This document shows, one piece after another, positions 33,890 through 43,939 of a DNA stretch of 64,000 bases; position 1 is the stretch's first letter, and each line of letters begins with the position of its first letter. The translations under genes and the position numbers were made by a program. The stretch is from Pythium myriotylum (lineage: Eukaryota; Oomycota; Peronosporomycetes; Pythiales; Pythiaceae). The stretch is taken from contig JALJCQ010000003.1 in assembly GCA_023091665.1 (NCBI GenBank), positions 1,674,001 through 1,738,000 on the forward strand, given 5' to 3'. The notes below the pieces were generated by a model that worked only from the letters and a program-made list of their open reading frames with translations, was not told the origin of the DNA and searched no databases.

Positions 33890-34678
33890 ATGCAGCTCGC
33901 ACGCGTGGTTAGCGTCGTGGCCTTGGCGGTCACGTCGGTCTGCGCGGCCGAGACAACGAAAGCGTGCATCGCCCACAAGGCCAATAGTTATTCCACGCGT
34001 CCAATCGTCGGTCTCCCGGAAGCGGCAGCGTCGGGCCTGACGGCGACCGAGTGCATCGACAAGTGCGGCAAGAGCCCGACGTGCCTCGCGTTCCACTGGA
34101 CGCCTCAGGGCGCGTGCACGACGTACGCGACCGTATATTTCCGGTACTCCTCAGTCGGGTCAAGCAACGAGCCGTTGCCAGCGAGCGGGGCAGTTGTCGG
34201 ACGTTGCCATGTGAACGGGCCAGCTCAAGTCAAAGGAGTGGTCGGGTCCACCAAGTACTATATGTCGGACGCAGCGACCCCCGATATATGCAGCTATGCA
34301 TGCGATTCGTCCATAAACTACTGTGATGAGTACACGTGGACCGACGAGAATGGCGGGACCTGCTACTCCTTAGCCTACCAGTCGCCTGTGGTGCCGGCAC
34401 CTACCGGGGTGACTGCAATCTCTGGCGAAGTCTTGAGGTGCAGGACACAAGCAGATGTGGAGGTGGTGGGGTCAGACATCACCAAAATTGCTCCTCGACC
34501 CGACTGGCGGTCCTGCTGGGGTGAGTGCCGAAGGACTGAAGGCTGCAAGGCATCGACATGGACGAATGAGAATGGAGGCACATGCTCGCTCAAGAAGAAT
34601 TTCACGAAGAGAGCAACGCGCAAAGGTTCGATTACCAACACCCCTCTTCCAGGTCGATGGACGTACGGGTACTACTAG
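33890..34678 (+). CDS. Secreted PAN/Apple-like cysteine-rich protein
   Basis: 262 aa from the ATG at 33890, single exon, with signal peptide (MQLARVVSVVALAVTSVCAA). Three Cys-rich modules have the same motifs as 25726-26541: CIDKCGKSPTCLAFHW, CSYACDSS..CDEYTW and CWGECRRTEGCKASTW, with NGGTC turns. It has no membrane span, so it is probably extracellular or wall-bound. It lies 149 bp tail to tail from the class A kinase at 34828-37020, mirroring the 23511/25726 arrangement. Sequence upstream (33589-33889) holds no other gene. Confidence 0.8.
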   Translation: MQLARVVSVVALAVTSVCAAETTKACIAHKANSYSTRPIVGLPEAAASGLTATECIDKCGKSPTCLAFHWTPQGACTTYATVYFRYSSVGSSNEPLPASGAVVGRCHVNGPAQVKGVVGSTKYYMSDAATPDICSYACDSSINYCDEYTWTDENGGTCYSLAYQSPVVPAPTGVTAISGEVLRCRTQADVEVVGSDITKIAPRPDWRSCWGECRRTEGCKASTWTNENGGTCSLKKNFTKRATRKGSITNTPLPGRWTYGYY

Positions 34679-34827
34679 ATTTCAACGAGCACAATCTATT
34701 GTAATGGAGTGGATTTGATTGCTACTCAAGTCTTTTCGCGGGCCTGCTTATTGTAGTCAGGCTAGATGCATGATGCAAAGACCAGTTGCAAAACCATCTT
34801 CGATATAACAGGCTTCGACTAGACGCA

Positions 34828-37020
34828 CTATTCCAGTCCGAGTTTGGTTCGGACCTCTCGTAACATTACAGCGACTTCCTCTGCCTTAGGGCGCTGCAGC
34901 GGATCAAACGCCAAGCACGCCTTCACGATCTGGGCGATTGCTGAAGGACATGATTCTGAAATCGAAGGCTGGAGACATTGGAGAGCGACCATGGTGAGAA
35001 TTGTGATTTCCGGGAGGGCAGTCTCATCTTTGCTGACGAGGCTTCCGAATGGCACTTCGTGTGTATCGATTTCGGAGAGAACTACACCAAACGAGTATAT
35101 GTCGCACGCTGTGGTGTAATCGCCTCCACCAGTGATCACTTCCGGGGCGAGCCAGCGGCCAGTACCAACTCCGGTTGTCATCGAGCAGTTCTGTGACAAC
35201 GTCCGCGCGACGCCAAAGTCAGTGAGCTTGGCTCGAATCGGGGATCTTGTGAGAAGCACATTCCGAGACTTGAGATCACGGTGGACAATGGGCACTGGCT
35301 CCATCGAATGAACGTACGTTAAAGCATCGGCAATATCAATCGCGATGGTCAGCTTGAGTGAATCCCACGGCCCGACTGGCGTCTGGTCTAGGTATTGACG
35401 GAGGTCGCCGCCATCCATGTACTCAAATAGAGCCTGCATGTTGTTGTGGTTCATCGACAACGTACCGACGAAAGCCACGATATTTGGGTGGTCCAATGTT
35501 GAGACAAGCTGAATTTCCGCCAGAAATTCGGTGATTCGGTCATTTGTTTGGTGGTTCTTGGCCAGCCGTTTGGACGCAAGAAGACGGTCGTTGGTTGTGT
35601 CGCGCACTAGATACACCACGCCATGGCCACCGGAGCCAATAATCCGGATATCCTGGATCGACTCGATTGGCATGGGCTTTGGGAGGAGCACTTCTCCAAC
35701 CTCGTTCGCTGAAAGCGCATCAACACGGCTCGCTGGGGCTTCTGTTTCCGTGTCTGTAAGTGCAGAGTAAGTGTCCTCGTTGACGATTTGGCTTGGCTGT
35801 GATTTGCGATCGTGGCGCCTCTTGGCCGCGACAAACAGGGCACAGAACGCGACGGCGATCAAGACCGGTAAGACTAGTAGTTTGAACTGGTTTTTTGCCG
35901 TGGTGTCGGGAATCTGGAGATTGCCGGGAGGTGCCGAGGTGGTTTCAGTGGGGAACAAATTGTTTTCTTGAGAAACGTTGTTTTTCGTCCGAGCGGCACC
36001 ACCACTTGATGTGATAACCGAGGAGGTTGATGGGGTCGTTTGAGCGTCGAAGCTTGTGGACTCAGTTGATATCGAAGACGTAGGCTGAGGCGTTTGGGAG
36101 TCTTGCGGCCGCCGAGTTGGTGACTTTGGCAAGCCACTTGCGGTTTCCACAATCGAACCGTCTTCTTCTGGGATGCTGTCACCTGCCAAGCTACTTCCGT
36201 CCTCCAATGTTGGCTGAACGGTGGAGACATTACGACGCCACGTTGCAGTCGGTGTTGGAGCGGCCGTTGGAGGCGCTGATGTTGGGGTGGCCGTTGGAGG
36301 CGCTGGTGTTGGCGGCAATGTCCACCCAGGTTGGTACCGGAAGTCTGACGGCTCTGTGTCGATGTCGACACAGGCTTTGGTAATGAAGTCCGTGTACTTT
36401 GCGTGTGCTAATCCTTTCGCGTACACATCCGGGTCGCTACGATTGTAAATACCGGGGCAGACTTGCTGGTTTTCCGTGAACAATTGATATCGATGTGCGA
36501 GGTCGATGCACTCTTGCTGACACGGCGTGCCGGCCACATAAAAATCGTACCATCGGTCTAACGCATCGTCTTGTGCGATGTCGAAGATCGAGAGTTTTGT
36601 TTGACGTGCGCACGCTGCGTCCTTCTCTCGGAAGTACTCGTGGAGCCTGGAGTAGGGATCACTGGGGCATGGAGTGTTTGGTGGAACACCGAACCAGCAG
36701 TAGTTGAGAGTAGGCAACGCAAACTGGGTGAACACGATCGAAACACCGACAATGTCATCGTCCATGTTGGGGTTCAGGGTCACAGCACTGTATCGATACA
36801 AGATTGCATTCACAACCGCGATGCAGCTGGCGTCGGCGCATGCGGGGGCGGCCTGTCCTTCTGTGATCAGCGTGTTATTGGCGAACCCAAAGCCTGAAAC
36901 CTTGGCACATCGGATGACGTCGTCGGTGTTGTTGCGCAGCACGGTCGAGTACGGCCAGTCAATCGCAGTGCACTCAGTAGCCAAGAAGGCGAGCACGAGA
37001 AGCCTCAGGAGACGTGCCAT
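34828..37020 (-). CDS. Class A elicitin-like receptor kinase (TKL), intact
   Basis: 730 aa from the ATG at 37020, no introns. Signal peptide (MARLLRLLVLAFLATECTA); ectodomain opening IDWPYSTVL with C-x22-C-x4-C (CADASC), and a second part with CQQEC and YQPGWTL. A Thr/Pro/Ser stalk follows, then a membrane span at about 377-399 (LLVLPVLIAVAFCALFV) and an RD kinase: GSGGHGVV (about 460), ASKRLAKN, HRDLKSRN (about 578), DFGVA, APEV. All catalytic residues are present. The 5' side is unusual: a perfect 32-bp inverted repeat starts 3 bp upstream of the ATG. It is paired head to head with class B at 37353. Confidence 0.85.
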   Translation of the reverse strand: MARLLRLLVLAFLATECTAIDWPYSTVLRNNTDDVIRCAKVSGFGFANNTLITEGQAAPACADASCIAVVNAILYRYSAVTLNPNMDDDIVGVSIVFTQFALPTLNYCWFGVPPNTPCPSDPYSRLHEYFREKDAACARQTKLSIFDIAQDDALDRWYDFYVAGTPCQQECIDLAHRYQLFTENQQVCPGIYNRSDPDVYAKGLAHAKYTDFITKACVDIDTEPSDFRYQPGWTLPPTPAPPTATPTSAPPTAAPTPTATWRRNVSTVQPTLEDGSSLAGDSIPEEDGSIVETASGLPKSPTRRPQDSQTPQPTSSISTESTSFDAQTTPSTSSVITSSGGAARTKNNVSQENNLFPTETTSAPPGNLQIPDTTAKNQFKLLVLPVLIAVAFCALFVAAKRRHDRKSQPSQIVNEDTYSALTDTETEAPASRVDALSANEVGEVLLPKPMPIESIQDIRIIGSGGHGVVYLVRDTTNDRLLASKRLAKNHQTNDRITEFLAEIQLVSTLDHPNIVAFVGTLSMNHNNMQALFEYMDGGDLRQYLDQTPVGPWDSLKLTIAIDIADALTYVHSMEPVPIVHRDLKSRNVLLTRSPIRAKLTDFGVARTLSQNCSMTTGVGTGRWLAPEVITGGGDYTTACDIYSFGVVLSEIDTHEVPFGSLVSKDETALPEITILTMVALQCLQPSISESCPSAIAQIVKACLAFDPLQRPKAEEVAVMLREVRTKLGLE

Positions 37021-37352
37021 GGCCAGGCAGAATCGGGAAGTGAGCCGGCCTCTGCCAGAGGCCGGCTCACTTCCCGATTCTGCCTGGATCTCTACCCCTA
37101 GAAATCAAAACAATCTGGGTGCAAGTCAAGACCTGCGGCAACGAATACTGATTTCTACTACGCTCATCTCCCCACAAGAGTCACTTTGTCCATTCAGTTT
37201 AGAGAGACCTACGTCGACAGCTGCGCGCATTCGAGTGGTCTCAACGTGACCTCCTGGATCAGTTTCCAGAGTCCTCCCACCTGCACAACCAGATTCATCG
37301 TCGTCGGATTGTTGCCGAATTTTTCTTTGCAGCGCATCCCCGTTGATGGTGA
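37021..37352. promoter_or_regulatory. Divergent intergenic region of kinase pair 3
   Basis: 332 bp lie between the ATGs of the class A (37020) and class B (37353) genes. It contains the 65-bp palindrome at its class A end and a splice-acceptor-like TTTTTCTTTGCAG (37320-37332) near the class B end, which hints at an untranslated or signal-peptide 5' exon for class B. A shared promoter is inferred. Confidence 0.4.
37023..37087. repeat. Perfect 32-bp inverted repeat with 1-nt spacer next to a start codon
   Basis: Arms 37023-37054 and 37056-37087 are exact reverse complements (outer end CCAGGCAGAATCGGG, inner end GGCCTCTG) with a single C between. It lies 2 bp from the ATG triplet of the class A kinase (37018-37020). 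If transcribed, it would form a very stable hairpin in the 5' leader. A fold-back assembly artefact is the main alternative. Confidence 0.9.
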
Positions 37353-39170
37353 ATGAACGGCCGAGGGAACGTCTCGAGGTCCACGAGACGAGCCGCATCG
37401 TCGTCCAGGTCAGTTCTTTCGCTAATCCCGCGAGGCGCCATGCACCGCACGCTGGCGAAGGCTTGCAACACGACCGAGACGTGGTCGTACGAAACCTTTG
37501 CCGCATGCACACAGGGTGTCGACTACTCCCACAAGCCATCTCCCGGGATGCTGACAGCCTTTTGTCGCACGGGTCCGTGCATGTCGATCGCCGCGGCGAT
37601 GAAGGCCACCAACCCGGAGGAGTGCTTCACAGGGGTTTACGACCTCTACGCGGGCTTCATCACGCCCCTGGAGACCGTCTGCCGCATGCAGACGCCATCA
37701 ACGACGCCAACGCCGCCAGCACCGACTCCGGCGCCACCACCTCCGAGCCCGGTGGTCCCAGACACGCCAAGCACAGTCGACACCCCAGCTCCCGCGAGGA
37801 CTACAGCGAAGCCAGCACCAACACCGTCCAAGGAGTCCAGTGGATCGACTCGCACACCCGTTTCATCCTCCGCTGGGTCTGCCAGTGAAGATACGTCTGC
37901 TCCAACAACGACTAGCTCACTCAGTCCCACTCCATCCGAGTCGTCTGCCACAGCGGAGACACCAAAAACAACATTAGCCACGCCATCACCATTGTTGTCC
38001 TCATCGTCTCAATCAGCCGAAAGCGATGGTCTTGTCAGCGAGAAACGCACTGGTCGACCGCCGAGCGCTACTGAGGCAGTCGAAGCAGGGACAACTAGTG
38101 CCGCTTCGTCGTCGAACACCACCACAACAGTCGTCGTAGTCGCCGTCGTTGTGTTCGGGTGTGTTCTGCTCTGGATCGCAAAACGATGGTGGCAGAAAAA
38201 GAACTCAAAGAAAAAGCACGACGAGGACGACGCGACCTACTCGCAGATGCAGACAGCTGAAACGAAATCCAGTACAGACTCCCGGTTACTTGGAGGTTCA
38301 ACGAACGAGTTGGTAGCTTTGCTTACCCCGTGGACCCACTGGCGAGTCAACGCCTCAGATCTGCGCGATGTGTCCTTGATTGGAAGTGGCTCACAGGGTA
38401 CAGTATTCCTCGTCGAATTTAGTGGCAGCAAATTTCTGGCATCCAAGCGAATAATTCACGACCAATTCTCCGAGAAGAAACTCAGGGCGCTGATTACGGA
38501 AGTTTCCCTAGTATCGTCCCTGGAGCACCCAAGCATCGTCGCGTTCGCTGGCGTGGCGTGGTCGACACCGCTCGACTTTCAAGTACTCTTCGATTACATG
38601 CCGAACGGAGACCTTCGGTCACATCTCGAGCGAACTCCTCGCGCAGGTGTTTGGAGTCGCGATAAACTGAGGATGGCGCTAGAGATTGCTGAAGGACTCG
38701 TATTCGTCCACTCCTTCAGCCCACCAATCGTCCATCGCGACCTCAAGGCGAGGAATATCCTGCTGGACAGCGGAATGCACACCAAAATCAGTGATTTTGG
38801 CGTCTCTCGATTGCAATCCGAGAACGGAACCATGTCCACGGGAGTCGGTACTAGTCGGTGGCTCGCACCAGAGGTCATCACCGGCGGTGGCGCGTACACG
38901 GAGCAGTGCGACATCTACTCGTTCGGCGTGGTGCTTGTGGAGATCGATACGCATGCTGTGCCTTTTGCTGAGCTCGACGGATCGCTGTCCGATTTTAAGC
39001 TGCTGCAGCAAGTGGCTCGAGGAGAAGTTCGCCCTCAGGTATCGTCGACTTGTGACCCACAGATCGCCTCGTTGGTTCAGAATTGTCTATCCTCAAGTCC
39101 ACGCAACCGTCCGAATGCTTTGGAAGTTGCGTTTCAACTGCGTAAACTCGTGAAAGAGTTGAAAGAATAA
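37353..39170 (+). CDS. Class B elicitin-like receptor kinase (TKL), intact
   Basis: 605 aa from the ATG at 37353; an ATG at 37440 lies close to the first ectodomain Cys and may be the real or post-splice start, since no signal peptide is visible. The ectodomain has CRTGPC, 14 residues (ending NPEE), then Cys, as in elicitins. A Thr/Pro/Ser stalk follows, then a membrane span at about 256-277 (VVVVAVVVFGCVLLWIA) and a complete kinase: GSGSQGTV, ASKRI, HRDLKARN (about 461), DFGVS, APEV. The kinase half (38673-39067) is the partner of the copy in the chimeric pseudogene. It is head to head with class A at 34828-37020. Confidence 0.8.
   Translation: MNGRGNVSRSTRRAASSSRSVLSLIPRGAMHRTLAKACNTTETWSYETFAACTQGVDYSHKPSPGMLTAFCRTGPCMSIAAAMKATNPEECFTGVYDLYAGFITPLETVCRMQTPSTTPTPPAPTPAPPPPSPVVPDTPSTVDTPAPARTTAKPAPTPSKESSGSTRTPVSSSAGSASEDTSAPTTTSSLSPTPSESSATAETPKTTLATPSPLLSSSSQSAESDGLVSEKRTGRPPSATEAVEAGTTSAASSSNTTTTVVVVAVVVFGCVLLWIAKRWWQKKNSKKKHDEDDATYSQMQTAETKSSTDSRLLGGSTNELVALLTPWTHWRVNASDLRDVSLIGSGSQGTVFLVEFSGSKFLASKRIIHDQFSEKKLRALITEVSLVSSLEHPSIVAFAGVAWSTPLDFQVLFDYMPNGDLRSHLERTPRAGVWSRDKLRMALEIAEGLVFVHSFSPPIVHRDLKARNILLDSGMHTKISDFGVSRLQSENGTMSTGVGTSRWLAPEVITGGGAYTEQCDIYSFGVVLVEIDTHAVPFAELDGSLSDFKLLQQVARGEVRPQVSSTCDPQIASLVQNCLSSSPRNRPNALEVAFQLRKLVKELKE
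38673..39067 (+). repeat. Partner copy of 33050-33444
   Basis: This stretch encodes the C-lobe core of the class B kinase at 37353-39170. Its context is a full-length gene, so it is probably the donor. Confidence 0.75.
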
Positions 39171-40436
39171 CTTTTAAATTATGGTCAGTGTTTCATGCAC
39201 ATTAAGATGGCTTCATGGGATGAAGCCAAGCACGAGAGATTTCTCTCAAGCAACTATCGATTTTATTGTGGTTGCTTGGGGAAGTTGCAATGATGAAATA
39301 AGATTTCTAGCTGTGATTTCCTTGAGAGCGTGGCATGCTCAACATCGTCAAAAGAAAATAACGGCATTCGAGGAAATGCAACAGCCACCAAAAGCATCGA
39401 GAAACGGAACCCGATACAAACCTCTTGATTCCAATTCACAACACCTGTCCTTTCAACAAAAGTCACACTCATTCCTCTTGATGCCACCGGAGCCGCTCGC
39501 GCATATAGGTGAATCATCAAGCAAAAATATGATTGCACACTATCCCGAGAAATGTACTAAAACCGCATGTGCTCTTCACAGCCATCATGCCTGAAGAAAC
39601 ATCCTGTGGATGCGAGACTAAGGCTGGTACTGCTGCGAGTCGTCATGATCCACGTAGCCCGTCAAGAGAAGAGCATGTGGCGAACTGAGGGCATCCGACT
39701 GTGAATTGTACTGCGAATACAGGATGATATTTTCCTAGACGAGCAGTCCTTCGTGCCGTGAGACCACCCGTACTTGCGTTGCAGCGATAAAGTCACCGCA
39801 GTTGTCACCCTCTCGAGTAGCCATGGCACCCAGCTCATTCCCATCGTATAAATGAAGCACGCCATCTCGTCCCACACAATTGGTCTTCCCCGGGATTTCA
39901 AGTCGCTTCGAGTCAAGATATCAAGCAACGGTGGGTCGAACTCCCACTCGCTCACGTCGACTTCTTCGCTAAAACAACTCGTTCACTTCGTGCGGACTTC
40001 GCACTTTGCTCCATCACATGCGGTGTCACTCGCATCATGATCAAAAGTGAATCGGGCTTGGCCAACTGACGGAGAAATGGGCGCTCACGATGGGAAGCTC
40101 CTTTGTGCAGCTTCTGGATATCGTCACTTCAAATGAGGGTGTTGGCCGCGGGTGCTGCAGAGTGCTGGCAGTTGGAAGGCCACTTGCCACCGTGATTACG
40201 TGGCATGTGGCGCCAATGAACAACCCAAACGAATGAGAAATTGTGTCCTTCGCCGTCTGAGAAGGATATAGGTGCCTCGTCAACGCAGCAATACTGAGAT
40301 GGCCATCGTGACTCGAACGATGGATACAAAAGCAGTCAATGCGTTGGCAGAGTGAGCGAGGTCATGACTATTTATCTACGAAATCGAATCCACGATACCA
40401 ACAACTACGCAATCCATCTCCATGAAAATTGCCATG
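39171..40436. other. Gap with one START-like relic, otherwise no gene
   Basis: Only the relic at 39605-39900 is recognisable. The 137-codon plus-strand frame at 39181-39594 has no domain and no paralog and is not called. Confidence 0.45.
39605..39900 (-). pseudogene. START-like gene relic
   Basis: The minus strand reads ATQVRVVSRHEGLLV, stop, ENIILYSQYNSQSDALSS..., GYVDHDDSQQYQP, stop. This aligns residue for residue with exon 3 of the genes at 40437 and 43940 (QVRMVSQ, VEKN, YVDHDDLYPYQ). Two codons are now TAG, and the upstream part (DEMACFIYTMGM) is in another frame. Exons 1 and 2 were not found. Confidence 0.75.
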
Positions 40437-41673
40437 CTACTGGCGCCATATAAGTCGCTCACGAATGGAGCGGATCATCAGATTGAAGAAAGACCGCCCG
40501 CTGTCGTGCGCGATCGTGTCCATCTCGTCAATTGTCGCCAAGGGACTCTGGTGGATCCGTCCATACGCCCACTTAAGCAGAGCGACAGTCGGTGATTCCG
40601 ATATGTCGGATATCTGGACTGCCATTGTAACCGAAGACACGTCCTTGCGGATACGAGACTGCGGCTGGTACGGGTACAAGTCGTCATGGTCGACGTAGTC
40701 ACTTACCATGAGGGCGTGAGGTGCATTGAGTAAGTCTGACTTCGGGTAGTACTGAGAGTACATGACCGCGTTCTTCTCCACTAGTACTCCTCTCTCGTGT
40801 TGCGAGACCATTCGAACTTGCGTCGAGTCGATGCCATCATCACAACTGTCGCTCTCTCGAATCGCAACGACTCCGAGCTTCTCAGCAAGAGTCATCTCCT
40901 TCGTCTTCATAAAGTACGCCATCTCGTCAAACACGGCCTCGACCGTCGCATTCGCGCCAGTGACTTGAGCCACTTCCCAGTGGACGGAGATATGATCTCC
41001 GTTCGTCGCCTCAAAAGCGTCGAGCTGGCGAGATTGTCTGCTCAGGTCGGTGTGCTGAACACGCGCAAGCATAAAAGCGAGAGCCTCCTGCATTTTCTGG
41101 GGCTTTAGCGACTCGACGATACGCTGGCGCAGCGTTGTGTCCGCCGGAAGATGCACGTAGCAACTGGTTGGTGGCGTGCCGAAGCAAGTCTGGATACCAA
41201 ATTTGCGTGAGCTGCTAAATCTCCCCATGCGAAACCCTTGCAGACACCCACCCGATAGCTGGAGATCAGCGACTGCGCGCTGGCCATCGTGAGATGGTTC
41301 TGAGCGATGACGGCCTGCATGGCTGCGTTGGCGTGGAGCTTGTGGACGAGAGGCTCTCGCTCCTGCAGCTGCTCTGTCTTCAGTCGGTGGAGCTCCTCGC
41401 GAAGCGCCACGATCTCTCGCTTCTTGCTCGCAATCTCTTCCTACCCACCACGCCACAGTCAGCGCACGCGCCCGCGATCGTCTCGGACGCCCAAGTCGCT
41501 CGTACCCGCCTCGCTTCGTACGTCGGCTTGCGCTTCCTGCTCGCTTCTTCTTCTCTCCGCCGGAGCTCCGCATCACTCGCGTCGCACTCGTCGGCGCTGC
41601 TCGTCTGTGGCGTCGCTCGTGGTGGACTCTCGCGCTCTGGGAGACGCACGACGACGAGCAGCGCGTCGCCCAT
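40437..41673 (-). CDS. START-like (M96-type) coiled-coil protein, three exons
   Basis: Exons 41506-41673, 41252-41440 and 40437-41189, 369 aa. Introns of 65 nt (GTACGA..TAG) and 62 nt (GTGGGT..CAG) are both phase 0. Exon 1 starts MGDALLVVVRLP and ends SRKRKPTYEARR; exon 2 (189 nt) is the coil (EEIASKKREIVALREE...SAQSLISSYR). Exon 3 begins TCFGTPPTSCYVHLPAD and carries DYVDHDDLYPYQP. The closest paralog is 43940-45218. It is head to head with 42298-43592, the two having been duplicated together (see findings). Confidence 0.8.
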
Positions 41674-42170
41674 GACGAAGCAAACGTAGAAATGGCAGGA
41701 AGACATTCACGAGTTCCCACCAACACTCCAGAGCGTAAACATGTCTCGGCCAAGAGGATCTCATCACGACGATTGTTGAAGAACAATGCTGGAAGGGGAA
41801 AGGTCCGATGAGACGCTGTGCAAATCCACGACGAGAGAGAAGCCACGAGTCTTGGTCGATGGCAGCAGTTGCGCTGCGTGGCTCATGGGTCTCCGCAGTG
41901 GCGATGGAGGAGCAGTAAGTGACGCAAAATGCAATTCACGGAGGGCGAGTCAGTGCTAACACTAGTGTAGTAGATGTAGATTGGCAGGAAGAGTCCTTCG
42001 CGCTTCACGACGGAAGTCAATGAAGTGGCGAGCACCGGACGAGTCCATTGCACAGCCAGTCGGTGGCCGATAATCGAGACTCATCATTGGCAGTCCCCGT
42101 CTCATTGAGCCAGTGAAGCCTCGACATTCTCACTTGACGAGTGTTTCGTGTCGGCTTTGGTGGAGCAGGA

Positions 42171-42183
42171 TGCCACGCTGGCA
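42171..42183. promoter_or_regulatory. Palindromic site TGCCACGCTGGCA
   Basis: TGCCA-CGC-TGGCA is a perfect inverted repeat 115 bp upstream of the ATG at 42298. The same site occurs upstream of the paralog at 45402-46801. A transcription-factor site is inferred. Confidence 0.45.
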
Positions 42184-42228
42184 AGCAAGAAGCCTCCTGA
42201 GTCGGATGAACCCATAATGCGTCAGATT

Positions 42229-42241
42229 TGCCACGCTGGAG
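42229..42241. promoter_or_regulatory. Second, imperfect copy of the palindromic site
   Basis: TGCCACGCTGGAG, 58 bp downstream of the first copy. The paralog also has two copies at similar spacing (54 bp). Confidence 0.4.
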
Positions 42242-42297
42242 GCCGAGGAAGGAAGTCCGGGACCCACACACTGAAAATCCCCCGACCGCCAACAGCG

Positions 42298-43592
42298 ATG
42301 GACTCGCTCATGGTCGTAGTTCGCGTACCGCCTGCGTCGCTGGCTTCCGATATGCGCGCGATCTCCATGTCTGGCGGTGAGACCACGGCGGAGGAGTCGG
42401 AGAAGCCGCAGGTGGCAACTGGCAAGCGCAAGTCCAGTTATCACCTCCAGCGAGTGAGTTTCAGCGTCGTGATGAGGACTTCGTTTGGTTTTGATGAACG
42501 TCGCGACGTAGGAGGAGATTGCGAGGCTTCGAAGGGAAGCTGAGGAGCTCGATGCGAAGCTGCGAGAGGCGCAGTTACGACAGTCAGATGCGATTATACA
42601 TGAGCACGTCGCGCTAGACCGCCAAGTAGCCATGAACAAGCTTGTGATCGCTGGCGCCCAGTCTCTGGTAGCGAATGTGGGGGTGGGTTTTATCCGGATC
42701 CCTATGCGATGCGATGCATGTGGTTCTGAAAGTCTCGGTGCGCTTGATGTATCTGTAGTCCATGGGCGAGAAAGCGCCTATTGGAAGCTACACGCACCTT
42801 CCCGTGGACCAGCTCGACCGCGAGCGTATCATCAAAGCCATCAAACCGAAGCAAATCGAAGACGCGACCTTGTACATGCTCGCGAGATGCAAGTATGCCA
42901 ATCTCAGTCGGCCGTCTCGCCATGTAGAACACTTTACCACAGTTGATGGTGACCAAATCGCCGTGCTATGGGAGATTGCTCATATCACGGAGGGCAAACC
43001 GACAGCGCGCGTGGTCTTCGACGAGATACTACAGTTCACGCGAACACGCAAAATGGCGCTCGCCGATCGACTGAGTAAGCTCGACATACAAGAGAGCGGT
43101 CCCACCGCAGATACGGCAGATCTCGTTCAGTTACGAGTACTATCAACTCATTCGACAGGGCTGCCTGTTGAGAAGAACGTTCTAAGCCACTCGCAGTTTT
43201 TTGCCAAGTCAGCCGTACTGGAAAAGCCGTACGGCATCTTCGTGGCCGACCCAGTTGATGAAGACGACGCGTTTCCATACGATCCTTGTGATCGTATCCG
43301 TCAAGACTCGACCTCGGCGTTACTGGTGATGGATCTGCCGGAAGGCGCTCGACAGTATCAACCAACAGTTGTTCTCGCCATGTTTTCGTTTGCACGGACA
43401 CATTGGAGCCATCTCGCGTCGGCTGAGCAACTCGCGCAGATCGCGGATGACGGACTCCGTGCCTGCTTTGACGTGACGGTTCAGAGGTTGCGCCAACAAC
43501 TCTGTTCTCGAGAAGCTGCGACTACAGTCGAGGATGAGGATCCGACAGCTTTCATCGATAAACTGTTGCGTGACGCCCAATATGTCGTTTGA
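42298..43592 (+). CDS. START-like (M96-type) coiled-coil protein, three exons
   Basis: Exons 42298-42453, 42512-42682 and 42759-43592, 386 aa. Introns are GTGAGT..TAG (58 nt) and GTGGGT..TAG (76 nt), both phase 0. Exon 1 starts MDSLMVVVRVPP and ends GKRKSSYHLQR; exon 2 (171 nt) is the coil (EEIARLRREAEELDAKL...AGAQSLVANVG). Exon 3 has EKAPIGSYTHLPVDQ and DPVDEDDAFPYDP. An acidic C-terminal tail (EDEDPTAFIDKLL) distinguishes it and 45402-46801 from the other paralogs. Two palindromic sites lie upstream. Confidence 0.8.
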
Positions 43593-43939
43593 TGTGATAG
43601 CCTTAGTTCCATGGCCCACATGAGTTCGACATTAACACCGTAAATGAAAAAATTAAGTTGGTTGTGTTGGGTTTAGTGAGCGAGCATGCTGTACTGCACA
43701 CTCTCAAATGGAGTGATATGGCTACAGAGGCATTACTTGGCGTCTGATGACTTTTTTAGAGATATCATGATGAGAGCCCGAGTACGCATTACAAAGCAAT
43801 AGAGATTTTCAGTGTGATGCAGGACATTTGAAACCGAGGAACGTCATGCATAGAGTCTGTTCAACTACTAGTGAGGAATCGTCGGCCCGCACTTCCACAT
43901 TTCACGAATAGTGTACGCTATCTATCTAGCAAAGCAGTC

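Noticed and set aside
39181..39594. 137-codon plus-strand frame after the class B gene
   Set aside because: No similarity to anything in the window, no domain, low-quality composition.
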